Source of the DNA: Pseudomonadota bacterium | GTDB lineage: Bacteria; Pseudomonadota; Alphaproteobacteria; Rhizobiales; Rhizobiaceae | Assembly (NCBI GenBank): GCA_023390055.1 | Contig: JAEWDP010000169.1 | Coordinates: 18,031 to 82,030 of the forward strand | Direction: 5' to 3' | DNA: 64,000 nucleotides | Part shown: piece by piece, positions 26,281 through 35,687 of the stretch | How the letters are laid out: each line of letters begins with the position of its first letter | How positions within the stretch are numbered: position 1 is the stretch's first letter | Notes under the pieces: generated by a model | Told to the model about the DNA's origin: nothing | Seen by the model: the letters and a program-made list of their open reading frames with translations, nothing else | The model's database searches: none | Program-made: the position numbers and the translations under genes

Positions 26281-26883
26281 TGGTTTCCCATCGTCGCGGG
26301 CTGCTTTGTTATGCATTTTGATGTTTCACAGCTTGATCGCCATCGAAGGCTCCATTTTCACTTCATCCCCCATGACGATCAAGCTTGGCGATTTGTGACT
26401 TGCCCCTTGAAATTTCAATGAGGCTGAAGGTCTTGGTTCACGATCACGCCGCGCTCCTGCGCACTGAAGGCGCCACAACGCTGCCGGCCTTTGTGCTGTC
26501 ATGTTCTCCCCTCCCCGTTCTGGCATTCATCACTCGCATCTGGAATGATGCCTGTTGCTCGATCCATCCACCCTTCCATTCTATCAATCGGACCTGCGGC
26601 AGAATATACGGCACCCTTACGGATATAATCTCGATGAATTCCCGTATGACTTGCGCCATACTCGCTCTTTAGACCGCTTCAGCCTTTAATACGGTGCGCC
26701 ACATGAAACGCGAAAACTTCGATCGCCAGCTCTTCAACCTTGTACGGGAGAAACCCTCGCTAACCGCGACGCAGCTTTTCGAAAGAAGACAGATGGATCA
26801 ACAGGCGGCCGAAACGTGGTCAACCACAAGGACGGGCGGCTCAAATGCGACGAAGCCGCTCGATGACAGGACATAGTTGCCCC
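26281..26883. other. Region without a recognised gene before the PLP lyase
   Basis: About 600 bases. A short + frame starting near 26703 (begins MKRENFDRQLFNLVREKP) and a − frame near 26444-26659 look partly protein-like but have no recognisable family and poor ribosome binding sites. They are treated as possible remnants only. Confidence 0.3.
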
Positions 26884-27900
26884 ATGATGCCTCTCCGCTT
26901 TTCCCCCGACGGACTGATACTTGATCCCACCTCGCTCCACGACGCTCCTCTCCTGGCCAAACGCGCCGGAGTCGGTCGTGTCCTGATCAAGGATGAAGGT
27001 GAACGGCCTTACGGCAATTTCAAGATTCTCGGCGGCATGACTGCCGGACTACGCGCTCTGGCACGGGCGACCGACACAAGGATCGATATGGTGGCAGCCC
27101 GCCAGACAGGTTCCTCAAAGCTTCCCCGACTGATCTGCGCAAGCGACGGAAATCACGGGCTTGCGGTGGCCGCCGCAGCCCAGACCGCTGGAGCACGCGC
27201 TACAATCTTCCTGCATAGCGGAGTGGAAAAAGAGCGTGCCGCACGCATCGCAGCGCTCGGTGCCGATATCGCGTGGACGGAAGGGACCTATGACGACGCC
27301 GTCGATGCAGCCCGCACAGCGGCCATGGAAGGCGATGGTCTTCTTGTGCCCGATACCAGCGCCGACCCAGACGACGCGACGGTCCGCGATGTGATGCGCG
27401 GTTACAAGATCATGACGGATGAACTGGCTGACCAATTCGCAAAGGCCGATGCCTGCCCAACCCACCTGTTCATACAGGCAGGTGTAGGCGGCCTTGCTGC
27501 GGCAGTGGCGGATGGCCTCGAGCCCTGCCTGCGGCTGCCCGCAACACTCGCCGTAGTCGAACCGGCAACCGCAGCCTGTGTCGGCGACGCGCTGGAAACT
27601 GGAAGGATCAAGCGCTTTGGGGGCAATTTGCACACCGCTGCCGAAATGCTTTCATGCGGCGAAGCATCAGCTCCTGCGCTATCGGTTCTGCGCAGACATC
27701 GCGCTCATGCCGTCGCAGTCGATGAGGCACGGATAGAAGATGCGGTGCGCACTATGGAACAATCCGGTTTCAAGACCACCGCGTCGGGCGCCTGTGGACT
27801 GGCTGGACTGGTCCAGGCTGGCGAGGATATTGAAGTACGCAAACGACTTGGACTGGAAGCCCGAAGCATTGTCTTGTTGGTGGTTACGGAGCGAAAATAA
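26884..27900 (+). CDS. PLP-dependent lyase of the diaminopropionate ammonia-lyase/threonine dehydratase group
   Basis: A 338-residue protein. The Schiff-base lysine is in YGNFKILGGM (Lys47). A phosphate-binding loop appears as SDGNHGLAVAAAA, then PDTSADPDD, QAGVGGLAAAVADGLEP and TTASGACGLAGL, all in the order found in fold-type II PLP enzymes. The pattern FKILGG with RDVMRGYKIMTDEL matches the diaminopropionate ammonia-lyase subgroup most closely, but activity on threonine or serine cannot be excluded. It appears to be a stand-alone gene. Confidence 0.75.
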   Translation: MMPLRFSPDGLILDPTSLHDAPLLAKRAGVGRVLIKDEGERPYGNFKILGGMTAGLRALARATDTRIDMVAARQTGSSKLPRLICASDGNHGLAVAAAAQTAGARATIFLHSGVEKERAARIAALGADIAWTEGTYDDAVDAARTAAMEGDGLLVPDTSADPDDATVRDVMRGYKIMTDELADQFAKADACPTHLFIQAGVGGLAAAVADGLEPCLRLPATLAVVEPATAACVGDALETGRIKRFGGNLHTAAEMLSCGEASAPALSVLRRHRAHAVAVDEARIEDAVRTMEQSGFKTTASGACGLAGLVQAGEDIEVRKRLGLEARSIVLLVVTERK

Positions 27901-28272
27901 GACGGCATCATTACCGTTGGAAACCGTGCCGATGGTCCAACAACCGATCTGAGAAGCGCATTGCCGCATTCAGGAATATCCCCGGGGGAATGGATGTCGC
28001 ATCTGCAAATATTCCCGAGACACTCGTCGCCTTCAGGACTTTATGAAAGGACCTGGAAGCCCATCAGGACGACAACGTGATCGGCCTCCTTAAAACCCGC
28101 CGACTTCCTCGGTTTAGGGCTCGGTCCGTTCCGCTCCCCTGTAGTTTTACTGGGCCGCATCCAGGGCATTCTCGTAGTCGGATTGCACGGCTTCAAAGTA
28201 GGAGACCGCCGAAGCTGTCACGACCGCCTGCTTAGAGATTGACTGCCGACAAAGAGATAGGCATATATTATT
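27901..28272. other. Intergenic stretch with a short coding remnant
   Basis: No complete gene is seen. On the − strand, at about 28147-28235, a frame ending in TAA reads AVSYFEAVQSDYENALDAAQ with coding-like codon use. It looks like the C-terminal tail of a lost gene. Its family is not recognised. Confidence 0.25.
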
Positions 28273-28286
28273 GCACCAAATGGTGC
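28273..28286. promoter_or_regulatory. Operator of the VapBC module
   Basis: GCACCA (28273-28278), two bases, TGGTGC (28281-28286) form a perfect palindrome about 33 bases before vapB, embedded in a wider nearly symmetrical region (ATTGCACC and GGTGCTAAT). VapB-type antitoxins autorepress through such sites. Confidence 0.6.
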
Positions 28287-28318
28287 TAATATCCTGATTA
28301 TTGTGTGGGAGCTTTCAC

Positions 28319-28519
28319 ATGCGATCGACTATCAGTCTCGACGACAAACTCATGGAGCGCGCAAAGGCCCTTACCGGGACCAAGGAAACGGCAGCACTTG
28401 TCCGTCAGGCAATGGAGGCACTTGTGCGTGTCGAATCCGGAAAGCGGCTCATCGCACTCGGGGGTTCTATGCCTGATGCAGAAGCAGCCCCTCGTCGCCG
28501 GAGCAAAGCGGCGCAGTGA
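28319..28519 (+). CDS. vapB: VapB-type antitoxin
   Basis: A 66-residue protein with a ribbon-helix-helix-like start: RSTISLDDKLMERAKALTG, then KETAALVRQAMEALV. This pattern (DUF2191-type VapB) binds both DNA and toxin. ATG 28319 is chosen over an upstream ATG because the shorter product begins with the family's RSTISLDD. It ends with a basic tail and overlaps the toxin start by 4 bases (GTGA). Confidence 0.85.
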   Translation: MRSTISLDDKLMERAKALTGTKETAALVRQAMEALVRVESGKRLIALGGSMPDAEAAPRRRSKAAQ

Positions 28520-28899
28520 TCCTGGTAGACACCTCAATCTGGATCGATCATTTCCGCTACGGCGAAGCGGAGTTACGCAAAATCATTGAGGATGACCGCC
28601 TCCTTTGCCACCCTGCTATTATAGGCGAATTGGCGCTTGGCAGCCTACGGGACCGGGACGCCGTGATTGCCTTCCTGGCGGCACAGCGCGAAGCGCTCGT
28701 CGCCACGCATGACGAAGTCATGACGATGATTGATCGGCATTCAATTTTCAGCATGGAGATCGGCTATACGGACGCACATTTGCTGGCTTCCACGCTGCTT
28801 GATCAACGATCGGTTTTGTGGACGCGAGACAAACGCTTGGAGGCGGCAGCTCAAAAGACGGGCGCCCTGCTGCACAGACCTATGAGTTCAACCAACTAG
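28516..28899 (+). CDS. vapC: VapC-type PIN-domain RNase toxin
   Basis: A 127-residue PIN nuclease. GTG 28516 overlaps the antitoxin stop. The first acidic catalytic residue is in ILVDTSIWIDHF, a second in IIGELALG, a third in YTDAHLLAS and the last in LWTRDKRL. The four acidic positions are intact, so the toxin should be active and cut RNA, held in check by VapB. It stands immediately before an IS110-family element. Confidence 0.88.
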   Translation: MILVDTSIWIDHFRYGEAELRKIIEDDRLLCHPAIIGELALGSLRDRDAVIAFLAAQREALVATHDEVMTMIDRHSIFSMEIGYTDAHLLASTLLDQRSVLWTRDKRLEAAAQKTGALLHRPMSSTN

Positions 28900-29013
28900 A
28901 CGTTATGACCGTGGTGGCCTGATCGGCGGCCCGCCCTAATCTTTGCAGCTATTCAGCAAACAGGGGTTACTCGGTAGTGCCGAGCCTATCCCAAAGCAAG
29001 GAAAGGACGAGCC

Positions 29014-30126
29014 ATGCAGCAGGATAATGTAATTTTCGTCGGTGTCGATGCCGCGAAGGCCAAACATGCGATTGCCATTGCCGAAGGTGGGCGCAATGGC
29101 GAGGTTCGGTATTACGGTGAGATCGACACCACCCCCGCAGCGGTGGAACGGCTTGTCCGCAAGCTTGAGAAGAAACATCCGCATCTGCATTTCTGTTACG
29201 AAGCAGGACCAACGGGATACGGGTTGTATCGGCAGCTCATCGAACTTGGCCATTGTTGTGATGTTGTTGCCCCTTCGCTGATTCCCAAGCGCCCGGGGGA
29301 ACGGGTGAAGACAAACCGGCGTGACGCGGTCAGCCTGGCGCGACTTTTGCGGGCGGGAGAACTGACCAGCATCTGGGTCCCCGATACAGTGCATGAAGCC
29401 GTCCGCGATCTGGTGCGGGTGCGCACGACTGCGAGCGAAGATCTGCGCAAGAAACGACAGCAGTTGTTGTCGTTCCTGCTTCGCCATGGTCGCGTGTTTA
29501 ATGGCCATAAGAACTGGAGTCGTGCTCATTCCAGGTGGCTGGCAGAGCAGAAGTTCGACCATCCGGCCCAGCAGATTGTCTTCTAGGATCAGGTCGACGT
29601 GATCATCGATGCGCAGAACCGGCTCGATCGCCTGGATGCCCAACTGGCTGAACTGGTGCCGACCTGGTCGATGGCTCCTGTGATTGCGGCCTATCAGGCG
29701 TTTCGCGGTGTATCCTTCCTCGTCGCTGTTACCTTTGTCAGTGAAGTCGGTGACGTTCGCCGTTTCGATAATCCACGGCAACTGATGGCTTTCCTTGGGC
29801 TGGTACCATCGGAGCGGTCAACCGGGGAGACAGTCAAGCGCGGCGGGCTGACACTTGCTGGAAACCGACGTGCACGGCGGGTCCTTGTTGAAGGCGCATG
29901 GACTTATCGCTTCCCGGCTCGTGTAACGGATCCAATCCGGGTACGACTTGAGGGGTTGCCGAAGGCTGTGCGGGAAATTGCCTGGAAGGCACAGGTACGA
30001 CTATGCGCCCGCTACCGGCGTCTGACGGCTGCCGGAAAGAAGAAGAACATCATCATTGCAGCAATCGCACGCGAGATGGCAGCATTTCTGTGGGCGATTG
30101 GTCGCCAGGTCGACCCGGTACGCTGA
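29014..30126 (+). pseudogene. IS110-family transposase interrupted by a single TAG
   Basis: Two in-frame pieces of 190 and about 180 codons, separated by TAG at 29584-29586, spell one complete transposase of about 370 residues. The N-terminal RuvC-like DEDD domain shows GVDAAK (Asp12), CYEAGPTGYG (Glu63) and KTNRRDA (Asn101 and Asp104). The third acidic position is Asn here; I recall such variants in this subgroup, so it is not proof of inactivation. The C-terminal Tnp_20 domain shows FRGVSFLVAVTFVSEVGD and LGLVPSERSTGETVKRGG. Only the nonsense codon breaks it. Confidence 0.85.
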
Positions 30127-30420
30127 CGATGCAACAGGTTATTGCTTTGGAAGACAAGGTTGAGACCTGCCGCCCCCCGGCACGGGCTCCGCCTGATTGA
30201 GGGGCTCCGCCCACGCCGGGTCCCTCAGTGGACAATGCGAGGCAGTACGGAGGCGGGATGTGTGCCACGGTGGGGAATTCCCGACGACACTATGTGGCCG
30301 GACACAACAGTCCAACGCCCGATTTCTAGACAGGGATAGCCCAAGACGAATCACGGAATGCGGTAACCAACCCGCGGATAAGAGCTTGATCAACCGTCGT
30401 CTCAGAGCACCATCCCGCCC
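30127..30420 (+). ncRNA. Structured noncoding right end of the IS110 element, possible bridge RNA
   Basis: About 290 bases after the transposase lack a reading frame and are strongly structured: a 10-base direct repeat GGGCTCCGCC at 30184-30193 and 30202-30211, flanked by a CCCGGC (30176) and GCCGGG (30215) stem. IS110/IS1111 elements carry bridge RNAs in noncoding ends that guide recombination. Which end holds it here is inferred, not shown. Confidence 0.35.
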
Positions 30421-31101
30421 CCGAACTGCCACATTGACTGTTACAGTACATGTTGCGAAGACATGGAGCGAACAAGCCTGCCCATCACTCTTGACCACGG
30501 TCATAAGAGCTGTTCAATCCCGAATATTATAAAAATTCCATTCTCTTACGACCCGCCGGGCCCTGCAGGGCGGCCATTGTCACAAACCTTCAGCCAGCCG
30601 TTATCCGATCAACCTAATCGGCACCTGCCAGAACTATCCACAATTATCTGCGTAGACCCGGCCTACACTGGCGTTACGCGCTCTCCAAACCCAATGAACG
30701 AAGAGATTGTGGCGCCTGCAGGAAAGGACAAAGAACCTTTGTTTCGATCGTCAATTGCTCGACCCGTAAACCAGTGATCACGCTATACCGGCAACCACCC
30801 GCATCGCCAAGGCATGAGCGGGTGTCGCCCATTATCGGGCTCGTTACGGGTACATAATTTACGCCCTTGCGAGCAACGTTTTGCGCCAGGAATTGGCTTG
30901 ATGAAATCCGGCACCATCACGTTCGTCAGATGTCATCTGAAGTTACCACAGGTTGTCAGCGCAGTATTCTTGGCATATGTTGGTCGAAATCCAGCTTCCT
31001 CCAAGTCATTAGCCCCCGCCCATCGGCTTTGGGGTGCTCGACAGCATTATCGGCCCTTCGAAAGAGCCAGGACAAATTGGGAAAGATTCAAAATTACACT
31101 T
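30421..31101. other. Upstream region of the betaine/choline operon
   Basis: No complete gene is recognised in these 681 bases. A long open frame runs through the second half in phase with the transporter ATPase, but its translation is not protein-like and it has no family features, so it is treated as noncoding leader. Confidence 0.4.
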
Positions 31102-32325
31102 ATGTCATCAAAAGTAACAGCAAAGAATATTTATAAGATATTCGGAACTGATCCGGACAACGCTCTTGCATTGCTCAAGGAAGGCAAGTCCAAAGACGAA
31201 ATTTTCGAAATTACGGGGCAGACAGTCGGCGTTCAGGATACCAGCTTCGAGGTCAAGGAAGGCGAAATATTCGTCGTCATGGGTCTGTCAGGTTCTGGAA
31301 AGTCCACACTCGTCAGAATGATCAACGGCCTCATCACGCCGTCAGCGGGCGAAATGCTCATCGATGGGGTCGACGTTGCGAACTGCACACCACAGACTCT
31401 TCGCGATATTCGCCGCAACAAGGTTTCGATGGTCTTCCAGCATTTTGCGCTGTTTCCCCACAAGACGGTTGCGGATAATGTTGCATACGGCCTCAAGATC
31501 AAGGGTGTGGCTGCCACCGAGCGGCGCGAAAAGGCTTTGGAAGCGCTCGATCAGGTTGGGTTGAAGGCACACGCCGACAGCTATCCGGACGAACTGTCTG
31601 GCGGCATGCAGCAACGCGTCGGCCTTGCTCGTGCTTTCGCGACCGACGCGTCGATCCTGTTGATGGACGAGCCGTTTTCCGCGCTCGATCCGCTGATCCG
31701 GCGGGACATGCAGGAAGAAATGCTCGAATTGCAGCGATCCCTGAAGAAGACGATCATCTTCATCACGCATGATCTGAACGAGGCGTTGATCCTGGGTGAC
31801 CAGATCGCCATCATGAAAAACGGGCGTTTCGTGCAGATCGGGACGGCCGAGGAAATCGTCGGCAACCCAGCCGACGCATATGTCGAAGCGTTCACGCAGG
31901 ATATCGACCGCTCTCGTGTCTTCACCGCCGAAAGCGTTGCCGGACCTCCGGAAGCCATCGATCTGGCAACAGCCACTGCACAAACCGCCATCACACGCAT
32001 GGAAGAGCTCGGGGTCGATGCCATTTACGTGCTCGACGGCGGCAAGGTTGCGGGCATCGTTACCTACCGCAACCTGACAGCTTCGGTGCGCGAAAACGGT
32101 GGCGGACTCAAGGAGGCCATCAGCCGCGACTTTCCTTCCGCGATGCTGGCGACCCAACTCTTCGAACTCTATCCGCTGGCGCAGGCCGGCCTGCCGATCG
32201 CGCTCATCAGCAGAAAGGGCAAGCTCGAGGGCGTCATCGCGCCAGAATCCGTATTCGCACAGCTCACCGGAGGCGAAACGGCCGCCGATGTGGCTGAGAG
32301 CGATCCCAATATGAAAGAGGCGTGA
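31102..32325 (+). CDS. Glycine betaine/choline-type ABC transporter ATP-binding protein (ProV/ChoV-like)
   Basis: A 407-residue protein starting at ATG 31102; the product begins with the family's KNIYKIFG and DEI-E-TGQTV pattern. Walker A GLSGSGKST, signature LSGGMQQRVGLARAF and Walker B LLMDEPFSALDPLIR are intact. The C-terminal part (about 280-400) is the CBS-like regulatory region of the ProV/OpuAA group. It energises import of compatible solutes such as betaine or choline. The stop is followed directly by the permease start (TGAATG). Confidence 0.9.
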   Translation: MSSKVTAKNIYKIFGTDPDNALALLKEGKSKDEIFEITGQTVGVQDTSFEVKEGEIFVVMGLSGSGKSTLVRMINGLITPSAGEMLIDGVDVANCTPQTLRDIRRNKVSMVFQHFALFPHKTVADNVAYGLKIKGVAATERREKALEALDQVGLKAHADSYPDELSGGMQQRVGLARAFATDASILLMDEPFSALDPLIRRDMQEEMLELQRSLKKTIIFITHDLNEALILGDQIAIMKNGRFVQIGTAEEIVGNPADAYVEAFTQDIDRSRVFTAESVAGPPEAIDLATATAQTAITRMEELGVDAIYVLDGGKVAGIVTYRNLTASVRENGGGLKEAISRDFPSAMLATQLFELYPLAQAGLPIALISRKGKLEGVIAPESVFAQLTGGETAADVAESDPNMKEA

Positions 32326-33255
32326 ATGTTCAGCCCGTCCGATTACTTTGAAATTCCGTTTGACGACTGGATCGATGCCCTGATCATCGGTTGGCTGGTT
32401 CCGACGTTTCGTCCGTTCTTCCAGGCAGCCCAGATACCGGTCGATTGGACGCTGGATGGCCTCAACGCAGTTCTTCATGCGATCCCCATGCTGGTTTTTG
32501 CAGCAATTCTTGCGATCATCGCATGGCGTGTCGCCAGCCTTGGGGTCGCGATCTTCACGGCGCTTGCCCTCATCTTCATCGATCTGATCGGCCTGTGGTC
32601 GGAGACCATGACCACATTGGCGATGATCATCACGGCGGTGGTGTTTTGCGTGGTCATCGGCGTGCCGGTGGGCATCGCTGCGGCGCGCAGCGACCGCTTT
32701 CTCACGATCATACGTCCTATCCTCGACATCATGCAGACGATCCCGTCCTTCGTCTATCTGGTACCGATCGTCATGCTGTTTGGCGTCGGCATCGTCCCTG
32801 GTGTCATCGCAACCATCATCTTCGCCCTGCCGCCAATCATCCGACTGACGAACCTCGGCATCCGCAATGTGCGCAATGACCTCATCGAGGCAGCACTCGC
32901 CTTCGGCTCGACCCCGTGGCAGATGTTGTGGGAAGTACAGTTCCCGCTGGCGCTCAGGACCATCATGGCTGGGCTCAACCAGACACTGATGCTGGCACTT
33001 TCGATGGCGGTCATCGGCGCGCTGATCGGCGCGGGCGGGCTCGGCCTTACCGTCTATACCGGCCTCGGCCGTCTGGACGTTGGAACCGCCACCGCAGGCG
33101 GCGTCGGCATTGTTCTGCTGGCGATCATTCTCGACCGCATCACGCAAGCTCTCGGCGACAATGGCGGGGCATCCAGGCCCTCGATCCGCCGCACGCTGGG
33201 CAGGCTTTTCGGTCCCATGGCTTTTGGAAGCCGCCGGACCGATCGGGCGGGCTGA
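32326..33255 (+). CDS. Glycine betaine/choline-type ABC permease (ProW/ChoW-like)
   Basis: A 309-residue membrane protein with about seven helices. The LDIMQTIPSFVYLVPIVMLFG stretch, cited as DIMQTIPSFVYLVPIVMLF, and RNVRNDLIEAALAFGSTPW are hallmarks of ProW-type permeases, the latter being the ATPase-docking loop. It sits in ATPase-permease-binding protein order, with no gap before it. Confidence 0.9.
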   Translation: MFSPSDYFEIPFDDWIDALIIGWLVPTFRPFFQAAQIPVDWTLDGLNAVLHAIPMLVFAAILAIIAWRVASLGVAIFTALALIFIDLIGLWSETMTTLAMIITAVVFCVVIGVPVGIAAARSDRFLTIIRPILDIMQTIPSFVYLVPIVMLFGVGIVPGVIATIIFALPPIIRLTNLGIRNVRNDLIEAALAFGSTPWQMLWEVQFPLALRTIMAGLNQTLMLALSMAVIGALIGAGGLGLTVYTGLGRLDVGTATAGGVGIVLLAIILDRITQALGDNGGASRPSIRRTLGRLFGPMAFGSRRTDRAG

Positions 33256-33350
33256 ACGAGCCCGTTCTGGCCGCATCTATACACGCGGCACGTATGCCGC
33301 CTTGCGCTTGGCGGCATTGTTTTTCAACAGGCATCAGGGAGTATTACTCT

Positions 33351-34397
33351 ATGAAAAGCACAATCAGGAATTTCCTTCTTGCTGGCGTTGCATTCGCCGG
33401 CCTTGGCATGGGAACAGTATCGGGCGCATTTGCCCAGGACATGCCCGGCGAAGGCGTCTCGATCGATATGGCGCGCGCGACCTGGGATACCGGCTGGTGG
33501 CAGGCCGAAGTCTATTCGCAGCTTCTTGGAGAGCTTGGCTACGACGTCAAGGATCCGGTTACACTGGACGCGCCCGCGTTCTACACGGCTGTCGGCACGG
33601 GTGACGTTGACCTATGGGTCAATGGATGGTTTCCCCTCCACAACACTTTCACAGGCGCGTTCGAGGGCAGTGCCGAACTGGTCGGCATGACGGTCAAGAG
33701 CGGAGCATTGTCCGGCTATCTGATCGACAAGGCGACAGCCGACAAGTATGACATCAAGACCGTTTCCGACATCACGGAAAATGATGAGGTCAAGGCGCTG
33801 TTTGACTCCAATGGCGACGGCAAGGCCGATATGGTCGCCTGCCCGCCTGGCTGGGGCTGCGAAGTGACGATCGCCCACCACATGGAAGCCTATGGCTGGG
33901 AGGATGACATCAACCTCATCAAGGCCAGCTACGCTGCAGGCATGGCCGACGCGCTCGGCCGTTTTCAGGCTGGCGAGCCGATCTTCTTCTATACCTGGAC
34001 ACCGAACTGGACCGTTGGAGTGCTGAAACCCGGAGAAGATGTCGTCTGGCTTCAGGTGGATGAAGTCAACCTGCCGGAAGAGCAGCAGGATCTCGCCGAA
34101 TTCGCAACCGTCGCGAACGTCGAGGGCTGCAGCAGCGACCCTTGCGTGATGGGATGGCCGGCCAACGACATCCGCCCGGTTGCCAACTCAAAGTTTCTTG
34201 AGGAAAACCCGGCCGCCGCGTCGCTTCTTGAAAGCGTCCAGATCCCGGTCGGCGACATCTTCGCCCAGAACGTTCAGATGAACGAGGGTGCTGACAGTCC
34301 CGAAGACCTGGAAGAGCAGGCCACGGCCTGGATCGAAAAGAACCGCGAACAGGTCGACCAGTGGCTGAAGACCGCTCGTGAGGCTGCCGCCCAGTAG
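33351..34397 (+). CDS. Glycine betaine/choline-type substrate-binding protein (ProX/ChoX-like)
   Basis: A 348-residue periplasmic protein. The signal peptide ends near ...GTVSGAFAQD. The ligand-binding segments show the aromatic residues expected for quaternary-ammonium binding: RATWDTGWWQAEVYSQLL, DLWVNGWFPLHN and FFYTWTPNW. ATG 33351 follows a GGGAG-type site at about 9 bases. Betaine, choline or a related compound is the likely ligand; which one cannot be told from sequence. A strong terminator ends the operon. Confidence 0.9.
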   Translation: MKSTIRNFLLAGVAFAGLGMGTVSGAFAQDMPGEGVSIDMARATWDTGWWQAEVYSQLLGELGYDVKDPVTLDAPAFYTAVGTGDVDLWVNGWFPLHNTFTGAFEGSAELVGMTVKSGALSGYLIDKATADKYDIKTVSDITENDEVKALFDSNGDGKADMVACPPGWGCEVTIAHHMEAYGWEDDINLIKASYAAGMADALGRFQAGEPIFFYTWTPNWTVGVLKPGEDVVWLQVDEVNLPEEQQDLAEFATVANVEGCSSDPCVMGWPANDIRPVANSKFLEENPAAASLLESVQIPVGDIFAQNVQMNEGADSPEDLEEQATAWIEKNREQVDQWLKTAREAAAQ

Positions 34398-34421
34398 GCG
34401 TACACCTTCTCATGGCAGAAA

Positions 34422-34450
34422 GGGGCGGGTCTGCAGACCCGCCCCTTTTT
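34422..34450 (+). terminator. Strong intrinsic terminator of the betaine/choline operon
   Basis: GGGGCGGGTCTG and CAGACCCGCCCC form a perfect 24-bp palindrome (34422-34445), followed by five T. It ends the ATPase-permease-binding-protein operon. The next 260 bases up to the leftward binding-protein gene hold no convincing gene. Confidence 0.92.
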
Positions 34451-34712
34451 CTTTGACTGGCCGCAAACAACTCGGCCGGACCAGGAACGGGATCTGTTTT
34501 CCCTCCGGGGGCAGCCCATGCAGTTTCCGTTATGCGTGGCAGCAATAACGGCAGCCGGCCGCCCATTGGACCGATCGACAAAATTCCGGTTCGCATTTCA
34601 GGTGGAAGAGTGACACCTCCCCTGGCAAAGTCCCTTGAGCGGCCAAAGGGCTACTTTGCAGAATAGCCTTTTCCAACGACAAAAATGAGGACGAAATCCG
34701 GTCGTTTGCCCG

Positions 34713-35687
34713 TCATTCCACGACAGCCTGGAACCAGGCGTCCAGAAACTTGCTGCGCTTGATCATGTCGCGGAAGACGAGAAGCTCTGGCCCCAACCCG
34801 ATCATCTGGGCGTTTTCGAGCCCGGAAAGACCGTGGGATCGTGCGAAGCCAACAGCTGACAGGATGCCGTCGCCCTGGAGCGCAAGGAGAGCCTGAAGGA
34901 GCCTGCGCCCTGCTTGAGGATTGGTTGCCCCCTTTGGCACAAACGCTGCCCAGGGAACGGAAAGCACGTAGTCCTGCGGGACAACAATTTCCATTTCCTC
35001 GGGCACGGCGCCTGCGGCAATGAGGCCGGATAGTGGGACGTTGTAGAGGACATCCAGTTGACCTGCATGGAGCGCATCCAGGAGATCGTCCGTAGTATCA
35101 TAGATCCGCGTCTTCGCCGCACCCAAAGCCCGCATCAGGCGCCAATAGACGGTGGTGCGGAGGGAATCCTGCGTTGCCAGCAGATAGCTGACATCATCAA
35201 TGCCAATGTTGACGATCCCAACACGGCGATCAAAGCGACCGGCCGCCTGCTCCAGGGCACGCACAAGCGCGAGGCGTGTTCTTGGCATCCGATCGGCAAA
35301 CGCAGCACGCCGCAGCACCATAACCGCCGGGTCAGACCAGATACCAAAAACCTCGTTGCGCCACTGCGTCATTGCTATCGCCCCGGCTGCTTCATCTTGC
35401 AACGCAAACCCTTCATTGGCGACCGATACGGCAATATCGGGTGACGTCAGCAGAGCAAGGTCAAACGGCACATCCCCGCTTCGCTTCGCCCTGGCTGCGA
35501 TCTGCGCAGAAGAAAGCCGGCTGTAATTGAGGGTCACATGCGGCAGTTGTGCCCGCAGCACAGTGAGCAATGGCGCCATGCGCTCGTGCGAAACCACGCC
35601 TGCTAGTGTGACCGTCCGCTCCTGCGACAGGGCTGGACCAGTTGCCAGCAACAGGAGGCAGAGGACGATACCGCGCAAAACGGTCAT
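34713..35687 (-). CDS. Periplasmic solute-binding protein linked to a two-component system
   Basis: A 324-residue protein with signal peptide (VLRGIVLCLLLLATGPALSQ). The mature part has the extracellular-binding pattern of FbpA/PgtC-like proteins (ARAKRSGDVPFDLALLTSP, SVPWAAFVPKGATNPQAGR). Its start overlaps the sensor-kinase stop by 4 bases, so it is translated with the kinase, and it has no permease of its own. It probably delivers ligand to the kinase rather than to a channel, as in PgtABC-type systems. Confidence 0.75.
   Translation of the reverse strand: MTVLRGIVLCLLLLATGPALSQERTVTLAGVVSHERMAPLLTVLRAQLPHVTLNYSRLSSAQIAARAKRSGDVPFDLALLTSPDIAVSVANEGFALQDEAAGAIAMTQWRNEVFGIWSDPAVMVLRRAAFADRMPRTRLALVRALEQAAGRFDRRVGIVNIGIDDVSYLLATQDSLRTTVYWRLMRALGAAKTRIYDTTDDLLDALHAGQLDVLYNVPLSGLIAAGAVPEEMEIVVPQDYVLSVPWAAFVPKGATNPQAGRRLLQALLALQGDGILSAVGFARSHGLSGLENAQMIGLGPELLVFRDMIKRSKFLDAWFQAVVE

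Larger units (their letters stand above)
28900..30420 (+). mobile_element. IS110-family insertion sequence (ends approximate)
   Basis: A transposase gene with IS110 hallmarks lies in a longer stretch of structured noncoding sequence: a short left part with two small hairpins (CTCGG-tagtg-CCGAG at 28970-28984) and a long right part. IS110 elements lack classical terminal inverted repeats, so the borders were placed only roughly. The transposase is broken by a nonsense codon, so the copy may be inactive unless the stop is read through. Confidence 0.6.

Noticed and set aside
26703..26876. Short + frame starting MKRENFDRQL before the PLP lyase
   Set aside because: No good ribosome binding site and no family; it may be a remnant but cannot be supported as a gene.
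30814..31101. N-terminal extension of the betaine/choline ATPase
   Set aside because: The frame is open but its translation is not protein-like, and 31102 starts at the family N-terminus.
34532..34666. 44-codon + frame between the betaine/choline operon and the binding-protein gene
   Set aside because: Coding-like composition but no ribosome binding site, no family and no neighbour in phase.
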